Source of the DNA: UBA6224 sp963800205 | GTDB lineage: Bacteria > Patescibacteriota > Saccharimonadia > Saccharimonadales > UBA4665 | Length of the DNA stretch: 64,000 nt | Reading direction: 5' to 3' | Assembly (NCBI GenBank): GCA_963800205.1 | Contig: CAWCZQ010000001.1 | Coordinates: 62,001 to 126,000 of the forward strand | Shown: one piece after another, positions 44,807 through 53,681 of the stretch | Layout: each line of letters starts with the position of its first letter | How positions within the stretch are numbered: the stretch's first letter is position 1 | The notes under the pieces: model-generated | What the model was told of the DNA's origin: nothing | Databases searched by the model: none | The model's input: only the letters and a program-made list of their open reading frames with translations | Program-made: the position numbers and the translations under genes

Positions 44807-45646
44807 ATGCTTAAGACTCCCGACCTCCCACCACAGTTACAGGCCATCGCTGATCCACCGGCTCAACTATTTGCCAAAGGTACGCTCAACGAGCTCATAC
44901 ATCAGCCGATGGTCGCTATCGTCGGCAGTCGCAAGGTGAGCCCCTACGGCAGAGCGGTGACTCAGCAATTAGCCAGTGACTTGGCAGAGCAGGGGATAGT
45001 CATCGTCAGTGGTCTGGCGTATGGGGTCGATAGTGTTGCCCACGAAGCAGCGCTGGCAGCCGGCGGAAAAACTATCGCCGTCTTACCGAGTTCTCTCGAA
45101 GCCATCTATCCTAGCAGCCACCGCCAGCTGGCGAGCCGTATCGTTGAAGGGGGAGGGGCACTAATAAGTGAATACCCTCGCGGGTCACGGGTATTCAAGA
45201 CTAATTTTATTGCCCGGAACCGTCTGATAGCCGGACTAGCCGACGGCACGCTCGTTACCGAAGCGGCACTCAAGAGTGGCAGCTTGCACACCGCCAGGTT
45301 TGCTCTGGAAAACGGCAAGGATGTCATGGCGGTACCCGGCAATATCACCAGTCCAACCTCTGAAGGGGCCAACAACCTACTCAAGGTAGGCGCCCACCTT
45401 GTAACGTCGGCTGTCGATGTCTGCAATATCCTCGGCATTCAAAAATCAGTCGAAAATGCACAGCTGCCGCTTGGAGATACCCCAGCTGAACAGATCATAT
45501 TAGAACTTATCCAGCAGGGAACCACTGAAGGTACTGAACTCCACGCCGCCAGCAATCTGCCTATCGAGGAGTACAACCATACCATTACCATGTTGGAAAT
45601 TAGCGGCAAAATACGAAGCCTTGGCGGCAATTGCTGGTCGCTGTAA
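44807..45646 (+). CDS. dprA: DNA-processing protein DprA (RecA loader in natural transformation)
   Basis: The Rossmann-like core is MVAIVGSRKVSPYGRAVTQ, IVIVSGLAYGVDSVAHEAAL, GKTIAVLPSSLEAIYPSSH, GGALISEYPRG, FIARNRLIAGLADGTLVTEA and GKDVMAVPGNITSPTSEGAN. The C-terminal winged helix (~215-279) is present. The usual N-terminal SAM domain is short or absent (279 residues against ~360). DprA protects incoming single-stranded DNA and loads RecA, so it implies DNA uptake. TATAAT lies upstream at 44777-44782. Confidence 0.93.
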   Translation: MLKTPDLPPQLQAIADPPAQLFAKGTLNELIHQPMVAIVGSRKVSPYGRAVTQQLASDLAEQGIVIVSGLAYGVDSVAHEAALAAGGKTIAVLPSSLEAIYPSSHRQLASRIVEGGGALISEYPRGSRVFKTNFIARNRLIAGLADGTLVTEAALKSGSLHTARFALENGKDVMAVPGNITSPTSEGANNLLKVGAHLVTSAVDVCNILGIQKSVENAQLPLGDTPAEQIILELIQQGTTEGTELHAASNLPIEEYNHTITMLEISGKIRSLGGNCWSL

Positions 45647-45680
45647 CGCTCAATATGCTCATGCTATACTGCGCTATAGT

Positions 45681-45854
45681 ATGAAAACATTAATTTGGAC
45701 AGGTCTTACACTCGGCGGCATCCTCGGCGGCTGGATTGGCTCGCTGATGGATCACGGCAATATGTTTGGCGCTTGGGGCATGGTACTGGGGACGGTCGGA
45801 TCCTTTGCAGGGATATATGTCGGCTACATTGTCGGTAAACAACTTTTTGAATAG
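45681..45854 (+). CDS. Small membrane protein with two helices (57 residues)
   Basis: The start is ATG 45681, ten bases after TATACT (45665-45670). Two Gly-rich hydrophobic segments (IWTGLTLGGILGGWIGSLM, GMVLGTVGSFAGIYVGYIVG) are separated by DHGNMFGAW. The Gly-zipper pattern suggests helix packing or oligomers. No family is assigned with certainty. Confidence 0.65.
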   Translation: MKTLIWTGLTLGGILGGWIGSLMDHGNMFGAWGMVLGTVGSFAGIYVGYIVGKQLFE

Positions 45855-45925
45855 GCAATCGGTACCGGAGTCATATATAATAGTCCGGTTGCATTAACGA
45901 TAACAGTACGGTAAAGATAGAAGAC

Positions 45926-48220
45926 GTGGCAAAAAATTTAGTAATCGTCGAGAGCCCAGCAAAGGCAAAGACTATCGAGAAGTATCTCGGTAAAGATTTT
46001 GTGGTCAAAAGCAGCATGGGACACATTCGTGGACTACCAAGTAAGAACGGTAGTATTGATGTTGCCAAAAATTATGCGCCGAAGTTTGAAATTGACAGCG
46101 GCAAACGCAAGATTATTACAGAACTCAAAAAAGACACCAAACAAGCCGATGCCGTTTGGCTGGCCTCAGATGAAGACCGCGAAGGGGAGGCTATTGCCTG
46201 GCACTTGGCCGAAGTACTCAAACTCGATACCGCGACCACGCGTCGAATCGTATTCCACGAAATTACCAAGCCGGCCCTCGAAGATGCTATCAAAAATCCC
46301 CGCACCATCAACCTGCCGCTCGTAGAGGCCCAACAGGCTCGTCAAGCCCTCGATTATCTGGTCGGTTTCGAGCTAAGCCCAGTCCTCTGGCGCAAAGTCC
46401 GCCCCCAGCTTAGTGCAGGACGCGTGCAATCAGTCGCGGTCCGACTTATCGTCGAACGAGAACGCGACATAGAATCCCATACTGCCGAATCATCCTATAA
46501 ACTGACGGCGCTCTTTACATTGGCCGATGGCACCGAGCTCCCCGCCGAAGCCACCAAAAAATACGGCGATCTCGACCAAATCCGTACTATTTTAGCGGCT
46601 TTCAAGACCAGCTCATTTAGTGTGCGAAGTGTCAGCAAGAAGCCAGGCAGTCGTAACCCGTCAACTCCTTTCACCACCAGTACCTTGCAGCAAGAAGCCA
46701 GCAGCCGGCTCGGCTACAGTCCACGCCTCACCATGCAGCTGGCTCAGCGTCTGTACGAAGCTGGCCACATCACCTACATGCGTACCGATTCGGTCAACCT
46801 CAGCAATGTCGCCCTCGGTGCCATGACTGATTACATCAAAAAGGAATACGGCGAAGAATACCACCAGTTCCGCACGTTCAAATCTAAGTCGGCCGGAGCT
46901 CAAGAAGCCCATGAAGCCATCCGACCTACCGATGTCCGCAAGACGGCAGCCGGCGCCGACGAACAGCAGAAAAAGCTTTATAACCTTATTTGGCGCCGTA
47001 CCCTGTCGAGCCAGATGGCGCCCGCTAAGCTAGAAAGAACGATCATTGATATCGCCGCTACCGACAGCAAAGAAAGCCTACAGGCCAAGGGTGAAATCGT
47101 CGTCTTCGATGGTTTCCTGAAGGTATATGGTCGGTCTGGCGACGATACGCTGCTGCCATCTTTGCAAGAAGGGGATCCTCTCACACTCCAGTCCGCCGAA
47201 GCTATCGAAAACCTCAGCCGAGGCCCGGCTCGCTATACCGAAGCGTCACTAGTACGCAAACTCGAGGAAATGGGCATAGGCCGCCCTAGCACCTATGCCT
47301 CCACGATTAGTACGGTGCAAAGCCGCGGCTACGTCGAACGAGGCGAAGTCGAGGGTGTCGAAAAGACCATCAAGAAACTTTCGCTCAACGACGGTTCTAT
47401 TCAAGAAAACGATGAAACAATACTCTACGGCCGCGATACTAACAAGCTCTATCCGACGGACACCGGCAAAGTAGTTACTGACTTTTTAGTAAAGCACTTT
47501 GCTGAAGTCATGGATTATGACTTTACGAAGGAGATAGAGAACGAACTCGATGACATCGCCGCCGGTAAAAAGCAGCGTACTGAGGTACTCGATGATTTTT
47601 ATCGACCCTTTCACAAGCTTGTTGAATCCAGCGCCGATATCTCTCGAGCCGAGGCTAACCAAGCACGACATATTGGCGACGATCCTAAGAGTGGAAAGCC
47701 TATCTTCGCCCGCTTTGGCCGCTACGGCCCCATGCTGCAGCTGGGTGAACAATCCGACGATCCAAAACCAGAATTTGCGCCGATACCAAAAGGCACCACC
47801 ATCGACACCGTCAGTCTCGAGCAAGCGCTAGAGATGTTTAAACTGCCTCGATTGGTCGGCACCACCGAAGCGGGAGAAGACATCAAGGCAAATATTGGTC
47901 GCTTTGGCCCGTATATTCTCATAAACAAGACATTTGTCAGCATTAAGCCGCTTGACCCACACACCATCACCGAGGACGAGGCGCGCGAGTTGTATGCTGC
48001 CAAGCTGAAAGCTGACGCCGAAAAGAATATCGCCGATTTTGGCGATGGTATTAAAGTCCTCAAAGGTCGCTACGGCCCGTACATTACCGATGGCAAAAAA
48101 AACGCCAAAATACCGAAGGATACCGAGCCGCAATCCATCACACACGACCAAGCCAAGAAGCTTCTGGCCGAAGCTCCCGCCAAGAAATCTTTCCGGCGAA
48201 CCAGAAAAAAGAAAGCATAA
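45926..48220 (+). CDS. topA: DNA topoisomerase I
   Basis: The GTG start at 45926 gives MAKNLVIVESPAKAKTIEKY, the canonical N-terminus. The TOPRIM domain carries SDEDREGEAIAWH (~81-93). The active-site Tyr ~284 stands in HITYMRTDSVNLS. The type IA core extends to ~570. The C-terminus lacks zinc fingers and instead has three short repeats of the FGRYGPYI type (FGRYGPMLQLG, IGRFGPYILINK, KGRYGPYITDGKK). It relaxes negative supercoils. TATAAT lies at 45876-45881. Confidence 0.96.
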   Translation: MAKNLVIVESPAKAKTIEKYLGKDFVVKSSMGHIRGLPSKNGSIDVAKNYAPKFEIDSGKRKIITELKKDTKQADAVWLASDEDREGEAIAWHLAEVLKLDTATTRRIVFHEITKPALEDAIKNPRTINLPLVEAQQARQALDYLVGFELSPVLWRKVRPQLSAGRVQSVAVRLIVERERDIESHTAESSYKLTALFTLADGTELPAEATKKYGDLDQIRTILAAFKTSSFSVRSVSKKPGSRNPSTPFTTSTLQQEASSRLGYSPRLTMQLAQRLYEAGHITYMRTDSVNLSNVALGAMTDYIKKEYGEEYHQFRTFKSKSAGAQEAHEAIRPTDVRKTAAGADEQQKKLYNLIWRRTLSSQMAPAKLERTIIDIAATDSKESLQAKGEIVVFDGFLKVYGRSGDDTLLPSLQEGDPLTLQSAEAIENLSRGPARYTEASLVRKLEEMGIGRPSTYASTISTVQSRGYVERGEVEGVEKTIKKLSLNDGSIQENDETILYGRDTNKLYPTDTGKVVTDFLVKHFAEVMDYDFTKEIENELDDIAAGKKQRTEVLDDFYRPFHKLVESSADISRAEANQARHIGDDPKSGKPIFARFGRYGPMLQLGEQSDDPKPEFAPIPKGTTIDTVSLEQALEMFKLPRLVGTTEAGEDIKANIGRFGPYILINKTFVSIKPLDPHTITEDEARELYAAKLKADAEKNIADFGDGIKVLKGRYGPYITDGKKNAKIPKDTEPQSITHDQAKKLLAEAPAKKSFRRTRKKKA

Positions 48221-48346
48221 TCTTTTTTAAACTATTCCACCAGCTTTTTGCATAGCCTAACAGGGTATACTTTGATAATATTTTACAACAGTAAACGTGC
48301 GTATCCGTCATAATTATGCTACAATATCTCTATCAAATAGTACGTT

Positions 48347-48375
48347 TTGACTTTTGAGCACTTATAGTTTATAAT
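48347..48375 (+). promoter_or_regulatory. Promoter of the sigma-region-4/HARE-HTH gene
   Basis: TTGACT (48347-48352), a 17-base spacer and TATAAT (48370-48375). ATAGGGA serves as ribosome site before ATG 48396. Two weaker -10-like boxes lie upstream in the AT-rich 48240-48340 stretch. Confidence 0.7.
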
Positions 48376-48395
48376 CTTCTCAAGATAGGGACGAT

Positions 48396-49442
48396 ATGCC
48401 ACAAAATACGACCGAAAAAACCATTATTATCGCCGATGCCGTCAAGGATATATTGTCGACCATCGAGCGCGAGCGAGAGCGAGAAATCGTCTCCCGTCGT
48501 TTTGGTCTATTCGAACGCAAGGAAACATTAGAGCAAATTGGTGAACTCCTTGGAATTACTCGTGAGCGCGTTCGTCAGCTTGAAAAATCCGTAGTAACTC
48601 GGCTCAAGCACGCCGCAGAGCAGGGGGAGCTACCTTATGTCTCCGAGCTAGAAGATACCTTTATTACACACATCGATGCTCGCGGTGGCGCTATGCGCAT
48701 TGCCGAACTGGCAACGCTCTTGACCAAAGAAGGCAACAAGATCGACCAAGCACAGGTCGCCTTTATCGCCCAGCTATGCCCCCGCTTGATTGTTATCAAT
48801 GATGACGATCATTTTCACCACAGTGCCGCCATCGCAACTTTACATGACGAAAAAAACCTCAAATCGACCGTCAAAAAGCTTATTGATACCGTGAAGCAAA
48901 TTGGCGAACCAAAGCCAATCGAGCACATCGCCGACCAGGCCGGTTTGGAAAGCAGCAGCCATGCGGCCGCACTCGCCTCAACCTCTAAGCACCTCGCAAC
49001 GCTCAACGGTCATTGGGGCTTAATGAAATGGCCGATTGTTAATCCCAAAAACATCCGCGACAAAATCTACGTTATCCTTAAGCAAAACGGCAAGCACATG
49101 CACTTTAATCAAATTGCCGACGCTATCAAGGAATCTGAATTCAAACGTAAAGACGTCACCACTCAAGCCATCCACAACGAACTGATTAAAGATAAACGAT
49201 TTGTCTTAATTGGCCGCGGTATTTACGCCCTCAAAGAATGGGGTTACGAGAAAGGTACCGTTGCTGACATTATCCACGAAGTACTCCGCCAAGCTGGCGA
49301 GCCACTCCACCGGGACGAAATCGTCAAACGCGTACTAAAGAGTCGCTACGTCAAAGAAACCACCATTCTGTTAAACCTGCAGAGCAAACCGCAGTTTAAG
49401 CGGGTCGCAAAGGCCACCTACGGCCTCGCTGAAGCCGAATAG
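48396..49442 (+). CDS. Sigma-70 region 4-like HTH protein with HARE-HTH modules
   Basis: Residues ~10-72 match the sigma region 4 fold (REREIVSRRFGLFERKETLEQIGELLGITRERVRQLEKSVVTRLK), but regions 1-3 are absent. Two winged-helix parts follow. The last (~235-345) has the HARE-HTH pattern (NIRDKIYVILKQNGKHMHFNQIADAI; VADIIHEVLRQAGEPLHRDEIVKRV). HARE-HTH domains occur in the RNA polymerase delta subunit RpoE and in restriction enzymes. The protein probably binds RNA polymerase at the -35 region or works like a delta factor. Confidence 0.8.
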   Translation: MPQNTTEKTIIIADAVKDILSTIEREREREIVSRRFGLFERKETLEQIGELLGITRERVRQLEKSVVTRLKHAAEQGELPYVSELEDTFITHIDARGGAMRIAELATLLTKEGNKIDQAQVAFIAQLCPRLIVINDDDHFHHSAAIATLHDEKNLKSTVKKLIDTVKQIGEPKPIEHIADQAGLESSSHAAALASTSKHLATLNGHWGLMKWPIVNPKNIRDKIYVILKQNGKHMHFNQIADAIKESEFKRKDVTTQAIHNELIKDKRFVLIGRGIYALKEWGYEKGTVADIIHEVLRQAGEPLHRDEIVKRVLKSRYVKETTILLNLQSKPQFKRVAKATYGLAEAE

Positions 49443-49764
49443 CCATTACAGAGGACTATGTTGGGGGTATGCTGCAGGCGGCAGGGCATACCTGCCACTA
49501 CGCCAAGTTATGACATCGTCCGACAAAATACGAACATTTTACGAACGTTTACGGCATCTGGTGGGCCAACTCGCAATTAATGCACATGGCCGGATGAAAC
49601 ACAAAATCAATCGACAGCACGTAACATGCCTCAAAAAGTCATACAGACGTGCCAGCAGGTAAGCACACAAGTTGCGACAGCTGGACATGAAAAGTAAGCA
49701 ATCCTTAGTCCAAAAGGTTGCGAATGAGAGCACTGTGGGCAAGCAAACGAGCATATGACATGAC

Positions 49765-49788
49765 GTCGCACAATGTATATTTTGCGAC
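49765..49788 (+). other. dif-like Xer recombination site
   Basis: The left arm GTCGCACAA and right arm TTTTGCGAC are inverted repeats with one mismatch, separated by the 6-base centre TGTATA, as in the E. coli dif site. The left arm plus centre (CGCACAATGTATATT) is close to the E. coli CGCATAATGTATATT. It sits where gene orientation reverses. Confidence 0.55.
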
Positions 49789-49821
49789 TCATATATCAGT
49801 AAACTAAGTGATAAACCTATA

Positions 49822-49843
49822 CCCCTGCAACAGGGGAGTTTTT
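49822..49843 (+). terminator. Short intrinsic terminator
   Basis: CCCCTG/CAGGGG stem with a CAA loop followed by AGTTTTT. It is 380 bases after the nearest plus-strand gene. Confidence 0.7.
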
Positions 49844-50293
49844 CGGTTATACACCTATAACTTCCTTTGTTGCCGTGCGCGTCGTTACACATGGCACTTA
49901 TGACAACGTTAAATATACAAGCCACTTAGTCTATAGCGGCGCTACTCATACAGCCTGACTGTGGCGGTCTGTGGCTAGATCGAGATCACACTAGCCCTAG
50001 TGGTCGCTTTTGCGGACGGACACAATGTGATATTTCCTACAATTTGACTTTTCCACAGTATCGTCGTGAAAATATTTGCTTTTTGCGACGTTCTATATCA
50101 TTATTTGCAATTCCCCTCCTTCTCTGCTTTTATATATAAAATTTGCATTTTTGCCCTTTTGACATGTTAGTATAGTTTTTTACCTTTTTAGGCCAGTAAC
50201 GAGTACATGAACATTTTGCGAACAAGCAGAGTAGCGGGGCCGGGGTACCACACTTATAAACCATTACTATGAGCAGCACCCTACCCCAGCGGA

Positions 50294-51250
50294 TTACTTA
50301 TAGTAGGCCCGGCCCGGTATGCGCACATCTATGTACTGACTCGGCACTCTACTCCCCTGTTTCCCTCGAGATAACTGCTGACGTGTTGCCAAAAAAGTCC
50401 CTACCTGCTGCCGTACTGTTTGACCGTCGTGTAAATTAAACTTACCAAAGTACGAATCACCAGTAATATAGACATCTAGTTCCTCGGTACGAGACGGCAT
50501 AACCATCCTTTTTACCGAAACGCCGGCCGCATCAAGCTGCGCAAGAACTGTACGAACGAACGTAATAGTGGAACTCGACATGACGGTATCGCCGAGCGAG
50601 ATAGTGAGGTTACTCTGATCTGTTAATGTGGGGAGTTGTAATTGCGATACGTCCTTGAGAGACGTCGACGTGCTCAAGGCATGACCTTGGCTATCAACGA
50701 GTATTCGTTGGCCGCCATTTTGTAGTATCAGAGTGGGTTTCGTGAGCTCAATATAGAGTGTCGGGCGATGGCCGAGCAACGGCAATGCCAAAGAGGTGTC
50801 GTTAATTTCTGGGAACGACTGCTGGACGGTTTGCGCGACCTCGGTGGTATCAATAGTTATTTTATTACTATTGAACACCGAGCTACGCAAAACATCCGTC
50901 GCAGTGGCTTGATATTCGGTAATGGCATGGAGCGCGTACCCCTCGCTTTCGTTCAACACGACGACACGCGGCTTGGTATCTACTTCTAGTATGCTCACAA
51001 TAGACGCCAGCAATACAATGCTTATCGCCAGCATGCTCATGCGATGCGCCCACTTTTTGAGAGCCGTTCGCTTATCGAATTTTTCGTGCGCTTCACCTCT
51101 TTTGAGGTGACTTTCCCTCGCTGTGGGAACAGAGCGCTGAGAGGCATAGTAAGAAAACGAGCGTTTGCCCATAGAGGTAGTAGCCGTTGGTCGCTGGCGG
51201 GTACCAATCGGTCGTTGTGGAGGTTTTTTGCCGATACGTATCTTTTTCAT
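50294..51250 (-). CDS. ftsQ: Cell-division protein FtsQ/DivIB-like
   Basis: A long basic cytoplasmic tail (residues 1-70, many Arg/Lys) precedes one membrane helix (~72-90). A POTRA-like and beta domain follow (LRSSVFNSNKITIDTTEVAQ; RPTLYIELTKPTLIL; QRILVDSQGHAL). Sequence similarity is weak, but the position right after murG at the end of the dcw cluster fits FtsQ. It links FtsL/FtsB-type proteins in the divisome. Confidence 0.8.
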   Translation of the reverse strand: MKKIRIGKKPPQRPIGTRQRPTATTSMGKRSFSYYASQRSVPTARESHLKRGEAHEKFDKRTALKKWAHRMSMLAISIVLLASIVSILEVDTKPRVVVLNESEGYALHAITEYQATATDVLRSSVFNSNKITIDTTEVAQTVQQSFPEINDTSLALPLLGHRPTLYIELTKPTLILQNGGQRILVDSQGHALSTSTSLKDVSQLQLPTLTDQSNLTISLGDTVMSSSTITFVRTVLAQLDAAGVSVKRMVMPSRTEELDVYITGDSYFGKFNLHDGQTVRQQVGTFLATRQQLSRGKQGSRVPSQYIDVRIPGRAYYK

Positions 51251-51280
51251 AAGCGCTTTATACAGTTATTGTAACTGATT

Positions 51281-52447
51281 TTAGCGCTGGTTGCCCGCTG
51301 CCTGAGAGATAAGCAGCTCCGCTAACTCTGCAGCACTTCCCGGGTGACCTAGTTTGGCAAGGTTCTTGCCAAGTTTCTTTCGCTTCGTTTCGTTATCAAG
51401 CAGTTCGCAGACCTTGACGGCCAAGCGGCGTTCTTGCTCGGCTTGGTCTTCGGTCATGTATTCGATGGCGTCGTGTTTCTGCATAACCTGCGCATTCTTA
51501 ATATTCCAAACGAGTTGGGGGGACGGGATGATTAAACAAGCCTTGCCTTGTATAGCAAACTCAGCTAAATTGGTTGCGCCGCCTCTGGCTATAACCACGT
51601 CAGCCGCTCCACTATAACGATACAAATCGGTAACAAATCCCTCTACCATGACCCGCTCCCGGTCTGCCGAAGGAACTACCTCATCATATGCTGCCTCTGT
51701 TGCTTCCAGCAGACTCCTACCGGCAATGTGAAGTATGGCAAGCTTGGGATAGCGTTTTAATAGATAAGCTGCATTAGCCACGATATGTTGATTAAGGCCG
51801 TGCGCTCCATTGCCACCACCAGTAACGAGCAGTACCTGTTCGTAATGTTGTAAGTGCAATAATTGACGGTAATGACTCATCAAGCGAGCCGTCACTAGTT
51901 GATATTGATGGCTCACCGGCACACCTACAACTTGTACTTTCCGCTGCGGATACGGGTATACTTCGGCCGGTAATGCTACGGCGTGCAAGCGCGCCCACCG
52001 CGCAATAATTCTATTGGCCAGACTCGGCACACTATCAGAATCATGAGTAATGTACGGAACGCCGTTAAACAATCCACCAAACGCCACCGGAACGCTCACA
52101 TAGCCTCCCCTGCTAAAAATAATGTCTGGTTTCAGTCGGTAAATAATGAGATAACTCTGTACCAGCCCTATCAGAACCAACAGGCCATCTCGGAAGTTTT
52201 TGGCCTGTGTCTTGAGATCAAACAGTTGCCGCACCCCTTCCCCATGGTACCGACGGAACTTCCCTGCCCTGACCGTATGAATTTCGTCGATATTTGGGTC
52301 GGCGGCAGGGATATCACTCAAACCATCGCCTTTTTGGCCGATATATATGATACGTATGGCGTTGTCGCGCTTCTTAAGCTCAGCGGCGACTGCTAGAATC
52401 GGCGTAATGTGCCCGCCCGATCCGCCGCCCGTGACGATTATTGTCAT
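51281..52447 (-). CDS. murG: UDP-GlcNAc:lipid I GlcNAc transferase MurG
   Basis: The N-terminal signature is MTIIVTGGGSGGHITPILAVA. IIFSRGGYVSVPVAFGG and ITHDSDSVPSLANRI match the acceptor domain. LLVTGGGNGAHGLNQ and VIARGGATNLAEF match the UDP-GlcNAc site. The length of 388 residues is slightly longer than usual. It makes lipid II on the inner face of the membrane. Its start lies inside ftsW (68-base overlap). Confidence 0.95.
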   Translation of the reverse strand: MTIIVTGGGSGGHITPILAVAAELKKRDNAIRIIYIGQKGDGLSDIPAADPNIDEIHTVRAGKFRRYHGEGVRQLFDLKTQAKNFRDGLLVLIGLVQSYLIIYRLKPDIIFSRGGYVSVPVAFGGLFNGVPYITHDSDSVPSLANRIIARWARLHAVALPAEVYPYPQRKVQVVGVPVSHQYQLVTARLMSHYRQLLHLQHYEQVLLVTGGGNGAHGLNQHIVANAAYLLKRYPKLAILHIAGRSLLEATEAAYDEVVPSADRERVMVEGFVTDLYRYSGAADVVIARGGATNLAEFAIQGKACLIIPSPQLVWNIKNAQVMQKHDAIEYMTEDQAEQERRLAVKVCELLDNETKRKKLGKNLAKLGHPGSAAELAELLISQAAGNQR

Positions 52448-53681
52448 AGCGTTGTCCCTTTCTCCCCTCTAGTGGTGAAACAAATGTGGTATACCGTGAA
52501 ATCTGAAATACCAACCCCATCGCAGCTGCCATAAAGATAACACTCGTGCCACCATAGCTTATAAACGGTAAGGTAATTCCCTTGAGCGGAAACAGTCCAA
52601 TCATGGCGCCAATATTAATCATTGCTTGCACCGCCAACCACGTCAAGACTCCCACGACGATTAAACGCGTCTGTATATTGGGCGCATGTTCGGCTATTTT
52701 GGCTAGTCGCGCAAACAAGGCAGCGAATAGCAGCAGCAACACCACACTGCCGATAAAGCCAAACTTCTCAGCATAAATTGCAAAGATGGAGTCATTGGCT
52801 GCTTCTGGGAGATAGCCATATGCCTGCACGCTGCGTCCGAGACCCAAACCAATAAAACCGCCGGAGCCAACGGCTATGAGTGCCTGACAGGCTTGGTAGC
52901 CGGAATCTTGGCAATCAGCCGTCGGATGGAGGAACGCACCCAGTCGTTCTCGACGGTATGGCGTTGAGGCGACCGCTAACGTAACTAAAATGAGTATCGC
53001 CGCGCCAATCAGCGCTATCCGTCGCAAATCTAGCCCCGAAACAAACGCCATTGCCCCGACCATACAAATCATCACGCCAGCCGATCCAAGGTCGCTCTGC
53101 ATGGCGACGACCGCCGCCCCGCCCACTGCCAGTACGATCGATAACGGCTTGAGCGTGGACTTAAAATCATTCATTTTGCCACCACGAGCTTGCTTAGCCA
53201 AAAAAGCACTCAGCCACAGAATAAGAACAAATTTAACGAGCTCTACCGACTGGAACGATAATCCCCCCATTCGCACCCAGCGGTGAGCGGGGTATTCAGG
53301 GTTCACGGGGATAATGATAGCCAGAAATGTCGCGGCGACGGCGGCTATAATGAGCGGTTTTTGCAAAGAATTCCAGCGGCTTACCGGAAATTGCGCGGTA
53401 AAGACAAACGCGATGATACTGAGCCCAATAGCAAGAATTTGGTGTGTCACGTAATTATTGGAATGGCTGCGTGTCGCGGCCGCCAACGCCGGACTTATGG
53501 CAAACACCACGACAAGGCCAATGACCAGCAACGCCGCGCATAACAGTAATATCGCATAATCGGGCCGGTGGCGGCGGCTCGGTGTCAGCGTTGATTCGTC
53601 GTCTACTACGGGGCGTGCACTGGGGGCAGACGTGCGTCGCTCAGAAACTGCCCGGCGCGGTACCTGCCGGTACCCGGTCAT
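52380..53681 (-). CDS. ftsW: Peptidoglycan glycosyltransferase FtsW (SEDS family)
   Basis: Ten hydrophobic helices with the SEDS signatures NPEYPAHRWVRMGGLSFQSVE, MQSDLGSAGVM, GSGGFIGLGLGRS and LPFISYGGTSVIFMAAAMGL. The N-terminal 40 residues are basic. The C-terminal tail after the last helix (KGQRYDNNRHGRR) is encoded within the murG start region. It polymerises septal glycan with FtsI. The start overlaps the mraY stop as ATGA. Confidence 0.94.
   Translation of the reverse strand: MTGYRQVPRRAVSERRTSAPSARPVVDDESTLTPSRRHRPDYAILLLCAALLVIGLVVVFAISPALAAATRSHSNNYVTHQILAIGLSIIAFVFTAQFPVSRWNSLQKPLIIAAVAATFLAIIIPVNPEYPAHRWVRMGGLSFQSVELVKFVLILWLSAFLAKQARGGKMNDFKSTLKPLSIVLAVGGAAVVAMQSDLGSAGVMICMVGAMAFVSGLDLRRIALIGAAILILVTLAVASTPYRRERLGAFLHPTADCQDSGYQACQALIAVGSGGFIGLGLGRSVQAYGYLPEAANDSIFAIYAEKFGFIGSVVLLLLFAALFARLAKIAEHAPNIQTRLIVVGVLTWLAVQAMINIGAMIGLFPLKGITLPFISYGGTSVIFMAAAMGLVFQISRYTTFVSPLEGRKGQRYDNNRHGRRIGRAHYADSSSRR

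Larger units (their letters stand above)
49443..50293. other. 850-base gene-free convergence zone
   Basis: It lies between the ends of two converging gene sets. It contains a dif-like site (49765-49788), a short terminator (49822-49843), and five or more copies of a TTTTGCGAC-like element at 49537, 49780, 50008, 50081 and 50214. A partial second copy of the dif-like core (CACAATGTGATATTT) lies near 50021. Reading both strands I see no convincing gene; the longest ORF is Cys-rich and unlikely. The right half is AT-rich. Confidence 0.6.

Noticed and set aside
49539..49925. 128-codon ORF on the minus strand in the convergence zone.
   Set aside because: Extremely Cys-rich, no ribosome site, no recognisable fold; it runs across the dif-like site.
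49443..50293. Replication origin (a DnaA-box-like TTTTCCACA occurs near 50049).
   Set aside because: Only one such box is seen, there is no dnaA or dnaN nearby, and genes converge here instead of diverging, which fits a terminus better.
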